Of a stretch of 64,000 bases of DNA, positions 28,056-36,595 are shown one piece after another. The translations under genes and the position numbers were made by a program. Every line of letters begins with the position of its first letter. Positions within the stretch are counted from its first letter, which is position 1. Origin of the DNA: Labrys sp. KNU-23 (GTDB lineage Bacteria > Pseudomonadota > Alphaproteobacteria > Rhizobiales > Labraceae); assembly GCF_008330945.1 (NCBI RefSeq), contig NZ_CP043489.1, forward strand, positions 62,001-126,000, written 5' to 3'. Below the pieces are notes generated by a model. That model had not been told where the DNA came from. It worked only from the letters and a program-made list of their open reading frames with translations, and made no database searches.

Positions 28056-29078
28056 TCAGACCGTCTCTCCGCTGGCGAGCGCCGCCGCCAGCCGCTCGCG
28101 CGCTTCGCCGACATCGAGCGGCTCCGGCAAATGCCGGATGCGGGCCAAGGCGGCGTCGGCACGGCGCCGTGCCTTGCCCGCCAGGCCTGGAGCGGCGCGC
28201 GCCACCCCGATCATTTCGTCCATCTTGCCATTGCAATGCAGGCCGAGATCGCAGCCCGCCGCAAAGGCAGCTGCAGCTCGTTGCTCCAATGTTCCCTCGA
28301 GAGCCTGCATGGAAAGATCGTCACTCATCAGGAGGCCATCATAGCCGATTGCCTTCCTGATCACATTCCGGATCACCTTTTTGGACGTCGTAGCTGGGGA
28401 TGACGGGTCCAAGGCGTCGTAAACCACATGCGCGGTCATCGCGGCGGGCATGTCGGCCAGCATGCGGAAGGGCAGGAAGTCGAGTGATTCGAGTTCAGCC
28501 TTGCTTGCCGTCACGACCGGCAGCGACAGATGGCTGTCGACGCCGGCCCGGCCATGCCCGGGCATGTGCTTCATCACGGGCAACACACCGCCGGCGAGCA
28601 TGCCCTCGGCAGCAGCCCGGCCCAGCGTGCCCACCGTGGTCGCGTCGAGGCCATAGGCCCGGTCGCCGATCACGTCGTGAGCCCCGGGCACGGGAATATC
28701 GAGTACGGGCAGGCAATCGACATTGATGCCGACCGACAGGAGATCGTGCGCGATCAACCTCGCCGCCAGGCGGGTGATCTCGCGGCGCGTCACCGGGTCA
28801 TTGGTGTGGATCTGGCCGTAACGCCGCGCAGCCGGATATTTCGGCCAATGCGGCGCCGTCAGGCGCTGGACCCGCCCCCCCTCCTGATCCACCAGGACCG
28901 GCGCATCGCGTCCCACCGCTTCGCGCAAGGAAGCTGTCAAGGCACGCACTTCCTCCGGCGAGCCGACATTGCGCCGGAACAGGATGAAGCCCCACGGGTT
29001 CGCGTCGCGGTAGAAGGCGCGCTCGTCAGGCGTGAGCGACAGGCCGGAACAACCCAGGATCAGCGCTGATTGGGGCAT
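28056..29078 (-). CDS. nagZ: Beta-N-acetylhexosaminidase NagZ (GH3)
   Basis: A 340-residue glycoside hydrolase family 3 enzyme that removes N-acetylglucosamine during peptidoglycan recycling. DQEGGRVQRL, KHMPGHGRAGVDSH (the His/Asp catalytic loop) and the nucleophile motif LLMSDDLSM are present. GAGGAG eight bases before MPQSALIL supports this start. No signal peptide, so cytoplasmic as expected. It lies between the SPOR gene and scpA, a typical alphaproteobacterial order. Confidence 0.95.
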   Translation of the reverse strand: MPQSALILGCSGLSLTPDERAFYRDANPWGFILFRRNVGSPEEVRALTASLREAVGRDAPVLVDQEGGRVQRLTAPHWPKYPAARRYGQIHTNDPVTRREITRLAARLIAHDLLSVGINVDCLPVLDIPVPGAHDVIGDRAYGLDATTVGTLGRAAAEGMLAGGVLPVMKHMPGHGRAGVDSHLSLPVVTASKAELESLDFLPFRMLADMPAAMTAHVVYDALDPSSPATTSKKVIRNVIRKAIGYDGLLMSDDLSMQALEGTLEQRAAAAFAAGCDLGLHCNGKMDEMIGVARAAPGLAGKARRRADAALARIRHLPEPLDVGEARERLAAALASGETV

Positions 29079-29167
29079 GGCAATCTCCTCGAGCAAAGCG
29101 CGTTCATGGCTGAAGGCTCATTTGCTCCAGCTCTTTGTTTCCAAGCCAATCCAACCGATCGGCTAGA

Positions 29168-29210
29168 GCGCCTTTGCAATTCTGGGAGATTCTTTCAAAT
29201 CGCAAAACGC
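29168..29210. repeat. REP-like palindrome, copy 3
   Basis: Left half GCGCCTTTGCAATT (29168-29181) and right half AATCGCAAAACGC (29198-29210) form an imperfect palindrome resembling the copy at 17.9 kb. It lies in the gap between nagZ and the SPOR gene. Confidence 0.5.
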
Positions 29211-29239
29211 TTTGGCTTTCAGAAAAGTGGACAGGATGA

Positions 29240-29304
29240 ACAAGCCAAACGGGGTCGGGGCGATCGGAACTCGACCCCGATCGCCCCGACCCCGTTTGGC
29301 TTGT
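29240..29304. repeat. Perfect 28-bp inverted repeat after the SPOR gene
   Basis: Arms at 29240-29267 and 29277-29304 are exact reverse complements over 28 bases with a nine-base loop. It lies 70 bases past the SPOR-gene stop (minus strand). The sequence after it on the minus strand (tcatcctgtccacttttc) has only a short T-run, so it is an atypical terminator or an unrelated foldback. Confidence 0.85.
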
Positions 29305-29373
29305 CGAAATCTCGCAAATGTCCGGTCACGGCGCGGCACGTCCAGACGGCAGCAAATTTGTACCGGCCCGCAA

Positions 29374-31080
29374 TCAGTTGCGGGCGATCACACAATCACC
29401 GCCGGCGGCCTTGAGCTTACCGCAGAAGGCCGTGGCCTCGGCCGGGGTGGACCAGCCCCCGACACGCACCCGATAATAGGTGCCACGGTCAGGCAGATCG
29501 ACCTTTCGGATCGAAGGTTTCATGCTGCCCAATACGCCTGCGAAGCGACGCTGCAGCGACTGGAAGGCGTTCTGGGCGTCGGCCGGCGAACGCTGCGACG
29601 AAACCTGGACGACATAGCTTCCATTGGCGACCGGGGCAGCGGTCGGAGCCGGCGCCGGGGCAGCCCCGGCGGCTGGCTCGGCCGATGCTACCTGTGCCGG
29701 TTTCGGCGCCGGAGGCATATGGCGGGGACGGACCGGAGGCACTGCGGGTGGTGCCGCCTGGGTCTGGGTGGGCTCGACCACCGTGGTGGCGCCGCCATCC
29801 TCCTCGCCCGGCAGAGCTTGTGCGGGCGCCTGGTCGTCCGGCAGGGCGCCGGCCGAGCCTGCCGGCACGGTTGCGACCGGGGCGGCGGAGGCCGGCGGAG
29901 CGGCCTGGCCGGTATCACCCTGGACAAGCGGGGCAGCCTCAGGGGCAGCGGGGGCGACCGGTGCCGCCTCGGCAGACGGCTGGCCGGCAGGAGGCGTCGG
30001 CGCTAGGGCCGAGACGTCGACGGAACGGGTCTGGACTGCGGGCCGCTCAGCATTGGTGATCGGCGCTTCACCGGTCACCACCGAACTATCCGGCATGATC
30101 TTGATGGTTCTCACCCGCCGAGGTTCGTCGGGTGCCTGCGCAACCGGGGCTTCCGGAGTATTGCTCGCCGTCTGATCGGGAGGGACTGCGCCCTCGGGAT
30201 TGGGAAGCACGATGTTGCTGGTCGTCACCGGACGTGTCGCATTGGCGTCGGGCACCGCAGGGGCAGGCGTTCCCGCCCCTTCCGGACGCGTCGGCACCAC
30301 CGCAACCGGCTGTTCCTCATGACGCACCAGCCGCTCGTTGGCGACGGAAGCAGTCTGGTTGCTGCGATTGAAGATTTCGTGAGTCGGCTGGCTGGCTGCT
30401 GCCGCGTTCTCAGCTGGCTTGATCTTGACCGGATCAGTGCTTGCCTTGATCACCGGCGGCGCGCTGCCGATACCCGGAATGTCGCTGCCGACGAAGCCGC
30501 CTTTCTTCCAGACATAGGCCATGCCACCGCCGATGCTGGCGACGAGGACGAGAGCGGCGAGGCTGACGGCGCTGCCGCGAGATTTGCGCCGGGGGGCCCG
30601 GGCCTCGGCACGCGGCGCCAGATACTCGTCATCAGCCACCGGGGCATAGCGATCTTCCTCGCCCTCGGGATAGGCTTCGACATAGGGATTGCCGTCGCGA
30701 TCGACCCAGACGCCGCGCTGCTCGTCATAGACCCATTCGGGTCCCTGCTCGTCGCGCTCGTCGTCGAAGACATAGGTTTTCGACTGACGCGCGCCCGCGT
30801 CCTGGTAGTCGTCGTAATATTCGTCCTGATAGGCCTGCGCCTGCTCGGCTTGCGCGTGCTTGGACACGGCCTCGGGATGGCCGTCACGGACCTCGTGCCC
30901 ATTGCGATCATAGCGATCCGTCATGCCCGCCTCCCGCAAACGCAAAACGCCGGCCGCACCATAGGCCTTTGTGTCGCGCCTTTCAGCATAAACATCGCGA
31001 TCGTCGCCTGCGGTTGCCAGATCGGCCAGCCATTGATCGCTGTTGCTGGCTTGTGCACGGCGATGTTCGGTTTCAATCAT
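29374..31080 (-). CDS. SPOR domain-containing cell-envelope protein
   Basis: A 568-residue bitopic protein. Residues 1-165 are charged and cytoplasmic, one membrane helix lies near 172-192 (SLAALVLVASIGGGMAYVW), a long Pro/Ala-rich periplasmic linker follows, and a SPOR domain occupies about 490-568 (YVVQVSSQRSPADAQNAF to ATAFCGKLKAAGGDCVI). SPOR domains bind glycan strands stripped of stem peptides at the septum, so a division or wall-remodelling role is likely. AGGAACG precedes the ATG. It is 65 bases downstream of the argS-like gene, where such a gene usually follows argS. Confidence 0.9.
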   Translation of the reverse strand: MIETEHRRAQASNSDQWLADLATAGDDRDVYAERRDTKAYGAAGVLRLREAGMTDRYDRNGHEVRDGHPEAVSKHAQAEQAQAYQDEYYDDYQDAGARQSKTYVFDDERDEQGPEWVYDEQRGVWVDRDGNPYVEAYPEGEEDRYAPVADDEYLAPRAEARAPRRKSRGSAVSLAALVLVASIGGGMAYVWKKGGFVGSDIPGIGSAPPVIKASTDPVKIKPAENAAAASQPTHEIFNRSNQTASVANERLVRHEEQPVAVVPTRPEGAGTPAPAVPDANATRPVTTSNIVLPNPEGAVPPDQTASNTPEAPVAQAPDEPRRVRTIKIMPDSSVVTGEAPITNAERPAVQTRSVDVSALAPTPPAGQPSAEAAPVAPAAPEAAPLVQGDTGQAAPPASAAPVATVPAGSAGALPDDQAPAQALPGEEDGGATTVVEPTQTQAAPPAVPPVRPRHMPPAPKPAQVASAEPAAGAAPAPAPTAAPVANGSYVVQVSSQRSPADAQNAFQSLQRRFAGVLGSMKPSIRKVDLPDRGTYYRVRVGGWSTPAEATAFCGKLKAAGGDCVIARN

Positions 31081-31145
31081 GACTCGTTCCTGACCAGGCT
31101 GATCGACCGCCGGGGCGATCTGCGGCCACAGCGGCCGATCTCGTT

Positions 31146-32273
31146 TCAGCGCATCTCGTTCGGCGCAGAACTGCCGAGCAAGGCGAGTCCAGACTTAAGA
31201 ACCGTCTCGACCCCGCGCACCAACGCCAAGCGGGCGCCTGTTAACAATCGATCATCATCCCTAATGAAGCGTAAATGCGGAGCACCAAGGCTGCGATAAT
31301 ATTGCTGGTGCAGCCCCTCGGCGAGGCCACACAGGTGCTGGAGCAACCTGTAGGGTTCGCACTGCCTGACGGCGAGATCGATCTGGCTTGGATATAGGGC
31401 GAGCAACCGTAGAATCAACCGTGCACCCTCATCCTCGAAAGCGCGAACATCCCAGCGGCTGTGGTCGAAATCGACATGCACCATCTCTTCGCCCCGCAGG
31501 CGCAAAGCACAGCAACGGGCATGGGCATAATGCAGGTGAAAGACGGCATTGGCATGGCTCTGGTCGGCCAGGCGGTCGAGATCGAGCATGAGTGGAGCAC
31601 CGGCAGGCTGCATCAGCATGCCCAGGCAAGCGGCATCGCGACCGACGATGCCGGCGATCGCCGAAAGATCGAGTTCATCCGCGAAATGGCCCGCCATGGC
31701 GGCGGCTTCCCGCCCTTTCAGGCCAAGGAACGGCCCGAGCCTGACAACGACATCGGCTTTCTCCGGGCGCGTCCGAAAGCGCCTGTCTGCACGAGAACCG
31801 AGATGGTCGAGCATATTGGCCAAGGCAGTGCCGACGGCCTCGCAGCGGGCCGGCGACAAGGGCCTGGCGCTCTGGGGATCCGTGGCGTGAAAGGCGATCG
31901 TGGAGAGGCCTGCCCCGCCACGCTCGCTGGCGCCATAGCGGCTACCGGCCTCCAGCACAGCGGCAAGCATCCTTGCCCAGATGGCCGGCGTCAGCGTCAG
32001 GTTCAAAAAACCGGGCCCGGCAATTTCGATGGCTCGGATACCTTCTGTGCCTTCCAAAGTTTCGGCAAGCAGACCGGCCAGGGTCCGGGCGGGCAATCCC
32101 GCCGGCCGGCTCAGCACGAGGGCGGCGTTGCAGGTGAAATCCCCCCGCCCCGGCTCATCCGGCCTCTCGATGTCGATCGAGGTCAGGTCGAGATCCGCAG
32201 GCAGATGGCCGACAGCCTGCAACGAGGCGATGCCCCCCTCTACGACGTGCCCGAGCCATTCCATCAGGTCCAT
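31146..32273 (-). CDS. Arginyl-tRNA-synthetase-like protein lacking the catalytic domain
   Basis: A 375-residue intact frame in the usual argS position (dgt, argS, SPOR, nagZ). Residues 1-120 match the ArgRS N-terminal tRNA-binding domain (GRGDFTCNAALVLSRPAG, IEIAGPGFLNLTLTP). Where the HIGH region should follow (usually NPTGPMHVGH), this protein reads FHATDPQSARPLSPARCEAVGTA, with HIGH lost. About 200 residues of the Rossmann core are missing, and homology resumes at the KMSKS position, here REAAAMAGHF. The C-terminal DALR anticodon-binding domain is well kept (NAVFHLHYAHARC to LLGSSAPNEM). It cannot activate arginine by the normal mechanism. A functional argS must lie elsewhere. tRNA binding or regulation is inference. 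Confidence 0.88.
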   Translation of the reverse strand: MDLMEWLGHVVEGGIASLQAVGHLPADLDLTSIDIERPDEPGRGDFTCNAALVLSRPAGLPARTLAGLLAETLEGTEGIRAIEIAGPGFLNLTLTPAIWARMLAAVLEAGSRYGASERGGAGLSTIAFHATDPQSARPLSPARCEAVGTALANMLDHLGSRADRRFRTRPEKADVVVRLGPFLGLKGREAAAMAGHFADELDLSAIAGIVGRDAACLGMLMQPAGAPLMLDLDRLADQSHANAVFHLHYAHARCCALRLRGEEMVHVDFDHSRWDVRAFEDEGARLILRLLALYPSQIDLAVRQCEPYRLLQHLCGLAEGLHQQYYRSLGAPHLRFIRDDDRLLTGARLALVRGVETVLKSGLALLGSSAPNEMR

Positions 32274-32280
32274 GGCGGCG

Positions 32281-33501
32281 TCAGCGCAAATCCGGCGCCG
32301 TTCCGAACAGGCGCCGATGCTCGTTGAGGGCGAAAGTATCGGTCATGCCAGCAATATAGTCGGCGACGCGGCGCGCCCGTTTCTCCTCCCGCGCGGTCTC
32401 CAGCCCCTCGCACCACTCGGCCGGCATCAGGCTGATATCCGCAAACAGACGATCGAACAGGCGGGTCACCACCTGTGCGGCATGCGAGCGGACGCGCATG
32501 ACCCGCTCATGTCTATACATGTTGGGATAGAGGAAGCCCTTGATACCCTTGTCCGCCTGCGCAATGGACGGTGAAAAGGTAATGACCATCTTGCCGGCGG
32601 CCCGCACGTCCTCGCTCGATCGGTAGAGCCCGGATGTGAAGGCAGCCTTGCCCATGCCGATCACGTCTTCCACCAGCCGGGTGATCACCCGGCGCATCAA
32701 TTCGTGGGTGGTGCGGCTGCGGTCGAGCCCGGGATGCTGCTCGGCAATCTCGCCGAGCAGTTCCCCCGCCAGCGGTACTTGCTGCATGTCCGCGAGCTCG
32801 AACAGGCCAGCGCGCAGTCCGTCATCGATGTCATGCGCGTTGTAGGCGATGTCATCGGCGATCGCGGCGGCCTGCGCTTCTGCGCTGGCGAAACTCTCGA
32901 GCTCGAGATTCTGCTGGGCCTGATATTCCAGGATGGCGACGGGAATGCCATGGGCGCGATAGCGGGCGACGGGGCTGCCATCTGCCTGCAGCAGGGGCCC
33001 GTTATGCTTCACCAGCCCTTCCAGGGTTTCCCAGGCGAGATTGAGTCCATCGAATTGAGCATAGCGCCGCTCGAGGCGTGTGACGATGCGCAGCGACTGG
33101 GCATTGTGGTCGAAGCCGCCATAGGAGCGCATCGCCTCGTCCAGCGCATCCTCGCCGGTATGGCCGAACGGCGTGTGGCCGAGATCATGAGCGAGCGCCA
33201 GAGCCTCGGCCAGATCCTCGTCGAGCGCCAGTGAACGGGCAATCGAACGGGCGATCTGGGCGACCTCGATGGTGTGGGTCAGCCGGGTACGGTAATGATC
33301 GCCCTCATGCGCGACGAAAACCTGCGTCTTGTGCTTGAGACGCCGGAAGGCGGTGGAGTGGATGACGCGGTCGCGGTCGCGTTGGAAATCGGTGCGTGTC
33401 GGTGACTGGGGTTCGGGAAACAGCCGCCCGCGCGACCGGGGCGCCACCGCCCATGGGCCGCGGGGACGGATCACGCAATCGGGTATGTCGAGTTCGGCCA
33501 T
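32281..33501 (-). CDS. dgt: Deoxyguanosinetriphosphate triphosphohydrolase-like protein
   Basis: A 406-residue HD-domain dNTPase that hydrolyses dNTPs to deoxynucleosides and triphosphate. The motifs [29 protein letters not shown] and the metal-binding [16 protein letters not shown] are clear, and [16 protein letters not shown] carries the last metal ligand. It stops seven bases before the argS-like start. In related genomes it is divergent from erpA; here a phosphonate module and a foldback element intervene. Confidence 0.94.
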   Translation of the reverse strand: MAELDIPDCVIRPRGPWAVAPRSRGRLFPEPQSPTRTDFQRDRDRVIHSTAFRRLKHKTQVFVAHEGDHYRTRLTHTIEVAQIARSIARSLALDEDLAEALALAHDLGHTPFGHTGEDALDEAMRSYGGFDHNAQSLRIVTRLERRYAQFDGLNLAWETLEGLVKHNGPLLQADGSPVARYRAHGIPVAILEYQAQQNLELESFASAEAQAAAIADDIAYNAHDIDDGLRAGLFELADMQQVPLAGELLGEIAEQHPGLDRSRTTHELMRRVITRLVEDVIGMGKAAFTSGLYRSSEDVRAAGKMVITFSPSIAQADKGIKGFLYPNMYRHERVMRVRSHAAQVVTRLFDRLFADISLMPAEWCEGLETAREEKRARRVADYIAGMTDTFALNEHRRLFGTAPDLR

Positions 33502-33797
33502 CGCGCCTCACGCCTTGCTTGCGCCTGCATAGAGGCTGCCAGGGGCCATGGCAAAGCTTCTTTCCGGAGTGGTCGGGCGTCGCAATCGAGTACATGAGCA
33601 AGGCGACATAGACCACATACCCCCGACGAGGCCGCCGCATGCCCGAAGCCGGATGAAAACGCCCATACTCCCGGAAAGGTGCCACCGCCCCGCTTTCCCC
33701 GGGCGGAACGCTGGTGCCATGACAGCCTCACGCCATCGCGTGTCATATTGCATTCAAGCGACCATAGTATGCGCCGCGAAAATTCACGGACAAGCCG

Positions 33798-34937
33798 ATG
33801 GCCACGATTCTTGCAGACCGTCCCTTTGATCTCGCCGTGGTCGGTGCCGGCATCTGCGGCCTCGCTCATGCGCTCGCCGCCGCCCGGCTTGGCAAACGCG
33901 TCGTCGTCATCGACCGGGATGCCCAGGCCAATGGCGCATCGGTGCGCAATTTCGGCTTCATCACCGTGACGGGCCAGGAAGAGGACGAGTGCTGGCGGCG
34001 GGCACTGCGCTCGCGCGACATCTGGGTCGAGATTGCCGAGGCGGCCGGCATCCCGATCCTTCAGCGCGGCTTGCTCACGATCGCGCGGCGCGCCTCCGCC
34101 CGCGCCGTGATCGAGGAGTTCCTGGCCACGCCGATGGGCCATGGCTGCAAGCTGGTGGAGCCGGCCGCCCTCGATGGCTACGGCGAGGGGCTGCGCACCG
34201 ATGCCATCGCCGGAGCTCTCTACAGCCCGCATGAAATCCGCATCGAGTCGCGCACCGCCATTCCGCGCCTCGCCGCCTTTCTGGCGGAACGCCATGGGGT
34301 GACCTTCCTGCGCGAAACCGTGGTGCATGCCGCTCTCCCTCCCCGCCTCGATACCAGTCGGGGCCGGATCGAGGCTGAGAAAATCGTTGTCTGCCCGGGC
34401 GACGACTTCAACACCCTCCACCCCGATCGTATCGCCGCCTATGGCCTGACGCGCTGCAAGCTGCACATGATGCGCGTGCGCGCCGAGCGTTTCGACCCGC
34501 GCTTGCCTGCCCTGATGTCGGATTTGGGCATGGTTCGCTATCTCGGCTATGCCGCCCAGCCGGCCGCCCGGGCGTTACGGCGGGAACTGGAAGCCGAGCA
34601 GGGCGCCCATCTGGCAAACGGCGTCCATCTCATCGTCGTGCGCAGCGCCGATGGTTCACTGGTGGTCGGCGATTCCCATCACTACGCCGACACGCCCGAT
34701 CCCTTCGCGCCGTCCACGGTGGACGACCTCATCCTCGATGAATATGGCCAGGTCCTGCAGGGTCCGCCTCCCGCCGTGGTCGAGCGCTGGATCGGCACCT
34801 ATGCCTCGGCTCCCGATCGTCTCATGCTGATCGATCGCCCCGGTGACGACCTGCGCATCGTACTCATCACCAGCGGTACGGGCGCCAGCACCTCGTTCGC
34901 CATTGCCGAAGAAGTGATTGCAGAGCTCTACGGCTGA
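33798..34937 (+). CDS. FAD-dependent oxidoreductase, TIGR03364/PbfD-like (aminophosphonate oxidation)
   Basis: A 379-residue DAO-type flavoenzyme. The Rossmann FAD motif VVGAGICGLAHALAAARLG starts near residue 14, with VVVIDRD as the ribose-binding acidic end and NFGFITVTGQ typical of TIGR03364. The C-terminal FAD segment is VLITSGTGASTSFAIAEEV. This group is usually beside phosphonatase genes and oxidises aminoethylphosphonate-type compounds (known for N-methyl-aminoethylphosphonate) to phosphonoacetaldehyde. The next gene is phnX, 122 bases on. No phnW transaminase or phosphonate transporter is present. The exact substrate is inferred. Confidence 0.85.
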   Translation: MATILADRPFDLAVVGAGICGLAHALAAARLGKRVVVIDRDAQANGASVRNFGFITVTGQEEDECWRRALRSRDIWVEIAEAAGIPILQRGLLTIARRASARAVIEEFLATPMGHGCKLVEPAALDGYGEGLRTDAIAGALYSPHEIRIESRTAIPRLAAFLAERHGVTFLRETVVHAALPPRLDTSRGRIEAEKIVVCPGDDFNTLHPDRIAAYGLTRCKLHMMRVRAERFDPRLPALMSDLGMVRYLGYAAQPAARALRRELEAEQGAHLANGVHLIVVRSADGSLVVGDSHHYADTPDPFAPSTVDDLILDEYGQVLQGPPPAVVERWIGTYASAPDRLMLIDRPGDDLRIVLITSGTGASTSFAIAEEVIAELYG

Positions 34938-34979
34938 TTGAGCCCTGCCGTTGCGAGTGTTGAACAGAGCAAGGGAAAC

Positions 34980-35010
34980 GCGGAGTGTCAGCCTCAGGCT
35001 GGCATTCCGC
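34980..35010. repeat. Hairpin between the oxidoreductase gene and phnX
   Basis: Fourteen-base arms (34980-34993 and 34997-35010) with a three-base loop pair at twelve positions, the two exceptions being compatible with G-U pairs. It lies 50 bases before phnX in the probable operon and may tune expression of the second gene. Confidence 0.45.
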
Positions 35011-35059
35011 AAAATGCCCCTCCAATGAAAGACGCAACCGTCCTATCGGGAAAACGATC

Positions 35060-35863
35060 ATGCACCATCTCAAGGCCGTCATCTTCGATTGGGCGGGAAC
35101 CGTCGTCGACCATGGCTCCCTCGCCCCGATGGGCGCCTTCGTGGAAACCTTCGCCGAGTTCGGTGTGGAGATTTCCATCGAGGAGGCCCGCGGCCCGATG
35201 GGCATGGCCAAGCGTCCCCATATCGCGGCGCTGATGGCATTGCCGCGCGTCGCGCAGGCCTGGGCGGACAGGCATGGCCATCCGCCTGGCGAGAAGGATA
35301 TCGATGAGGTCTATGCCGTGTTCGTGCCCAGGAACATCGGCGTGGCCGCCAGTTATGCGGATCTCATTCCGGGCGTTGCGGAAACGGCCCGCACCATTCG
35401 CGCCGAAGGTTTGAAGATCGGCTCGACCACCGGTTACACCAGGGAGATCATGGCCCAGATCACGCCGATCGCCGCGCGTCAGGGGTTCTCGCCCGACGCC
35501 CTGGTCTGTACCGGCGATACGCCCGATGGCCGTCCCTCTCCTTTCATGCTCTATCGCACCTTCCTCGACCTTGGCGTCTGGCCAGCCTGGCATGCGGTGA
35601 AGATCGACGACACCGAAGTCGGCATCGCCGAAGGGCTGAATGCCGGCTGCTGGACGGTCGGCGTCGCCGTGAGCGGCAACGTCTTCGGCCTGTCGCTCGC
35701 CGATACCCAGGCCCTGACGCCAGGGCTCTTCGCGAGCAAGCGCAACGCGGCCCATGGCCGGCTCAAGACCGCCGGGGCCCATTATGTCATCGACAGCGCG
35801 GCCGACCTCATGCCGGTTCTTTTCGAGATTGAAGGGCGCCTGGTGCGTGGTGAACGGCCCTAG
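35060..35863 (+). CDS. phnX: Phosphonoacetaldehyde hydrolase PhnX
   Basis: A 267-residue HAD-superfamily phosphonatase that cleaves phosphonoacetaldehyde to acetaldehyde and phosphate. The nucleophile motif FDWAGTVVDHGSLAPM lies near residues 9-24, and the Schiff-base lysine is in GMAKRPHI near residue 55, the residue that separates PhnX from other HAD proteins. VKIDDTEVGIAEGLNAGCWTVGV is the metal motif. It completes the pathway begun by the upstream flavoenzyme. A foldback element begins at its stop codon. Confidence 0.95.
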   Translation: MHHLKAVIFDWAGTVVDHGSLAPMGAFVETFAEFGVEISIEEARGPMGMAKRPHIAALMALPRVAQAWADRHGHPPGEKDIDEVYAVFVPRNIGVAASYADLIPGVAETARTIRAEGLKIGSTTGYTREIMAQITPIAARQGFSPDALVCTGDTPDGRPSPFMLYRTFLDLGVWPAWHAVKIDDTEVGIAEGLNAGCWTVGVAVSGNVFGLSLADTQALTPGLFASKRNAAHGRLKTAGAHYVIDSAADLMPVLFEIEGRLVRGERP

Positions 35864-36105
35864 AGGCTGTTATGAACCGTGGATGGGGTTTTGATGAGGT
35901 CAAGACTGGCCGTATGGGAGGAGCGAGCGCTGCCAAGACTTGCGTCTTGGCAAGCGAAGCGACGCTGCAGATGGCCAGTCTTCACCTCACCCAAAAGGGG
36001 CGTGGCGCGTTTTGCTCGATGATGTCCGCACTTGCAAAGCAAGTGCGGACATCATCGAGCAAAATCGCTCACGTCAAAACCCTATCCATGGTTCATGACA
36101 GCCTC
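35863..36105. mobile_element. MITE-like foldback element with 34-bp terminal inverted repeats
   Basis: Terminal arms at 35863-35896 and 36072-36105 pair at 30 of 34 positions; all four differences are transitions. Ends read GAGGCTGT[T/C]ATGAACC. Inside are nested inverted repeats: 35889-35911 with 35972-35995, 35931-35939 with 35944-35952, and a perfect 26-base pair 36010-36035 with 36039-36064 around a three-base loop. No coding capacity and no obvious target-site duplication. The left end begins at the last base of the phnX stop codon. It resembles a non-autonomous transposon derivative; no parent element is in the window. Confidence 0.65.
36010..36064. repeat. Perfect 26-bp inverted repeat inside the foldback element
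   Basis: Exact reverse-complement arms of 26 bases (36010-36035, 36039-36064) with loop aaa. Such a perfect short-loop hairpin is prone to deletion during replication, so its integrity suggests recent origin or selection. Confidence 0.85.
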
Positions 36106-36264
36106 CAAAGTATCGCGTCCGAAAATGTGAAACTGGAGATCGACACAGCGAAGTGATAGTTCCCTTTGCAGCATGCTCGGACCACGTTCCCGCGATCGAG
36201 CATTGAACCTTCGGTCCTTCGCACATATTTTCGGAACAGGATGCAAGCAAGTTTGCAGGATGCC

Positions 36265-36594
36265 ATGACCAGTCCCGTCTCCGTCAGCGACCGCGCCGCG
36301 CGCCGGATCGCCAAGATTCTCGAGAATGAACCGTCCGGCTCGATGCTGCGCATCAGCGTGGAGGGTGGCGGCTGTTCCGGCTTCCAATACAAATTCGTAT
36401 TCGACACCGAACGTCATGAGGATGATCTGGCGATCGCCAAGGAAGGTGCCACGGTACTGATCGACGAGATGTCTCAGCACTATATGGAAGGCGCCGAGCT
36501 CGATTATGTCGAGGATCTGATTGGTTCTGCCTTCAAGATCAACAACCCGCAGGCCACCGCTGCTTGCGGCTGCGGCACCAGCTTCTCGGTGTGA
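36265..36594 (+). CDS. erpA: Iron-sulfur cluster insertion protein ErpA
   Basis: A 109-residue HesB/IscA-family A-type carrier that delivers Fe-S clusters to apoproteins. The three cluster-ligand cysteines are present: GGGCSGFQY in the middle and CGCG at the C-terminus. The ATG at 36265 has AGGA four bases upstream; the ATG at 36241 has no spaced ribosome site. It is followed after one base by xthA. The 159 bases upstream, up to the foldback element, hold its promoter. Confidence 0.93.
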   Translation: MTSPVSVSDRAARRIAKILENEPSGSMLRISVEGGGCSGFQYKFVFDTERHEDDLAIAKEGATVLIDEMSQHYMEGAELDYVEDLIGSAFKINNPQATAACGCGTSFSV

Positions 36595-36595
36595 C

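Noticed and set aside
31146-32273. Calling the argS-like gene a pseudogene
   Set aside because: The frame is intact, ends with well-kept anticodon-domain sequence and shows no internal stop, so it is reported as a coding gene with lost catalytic core.
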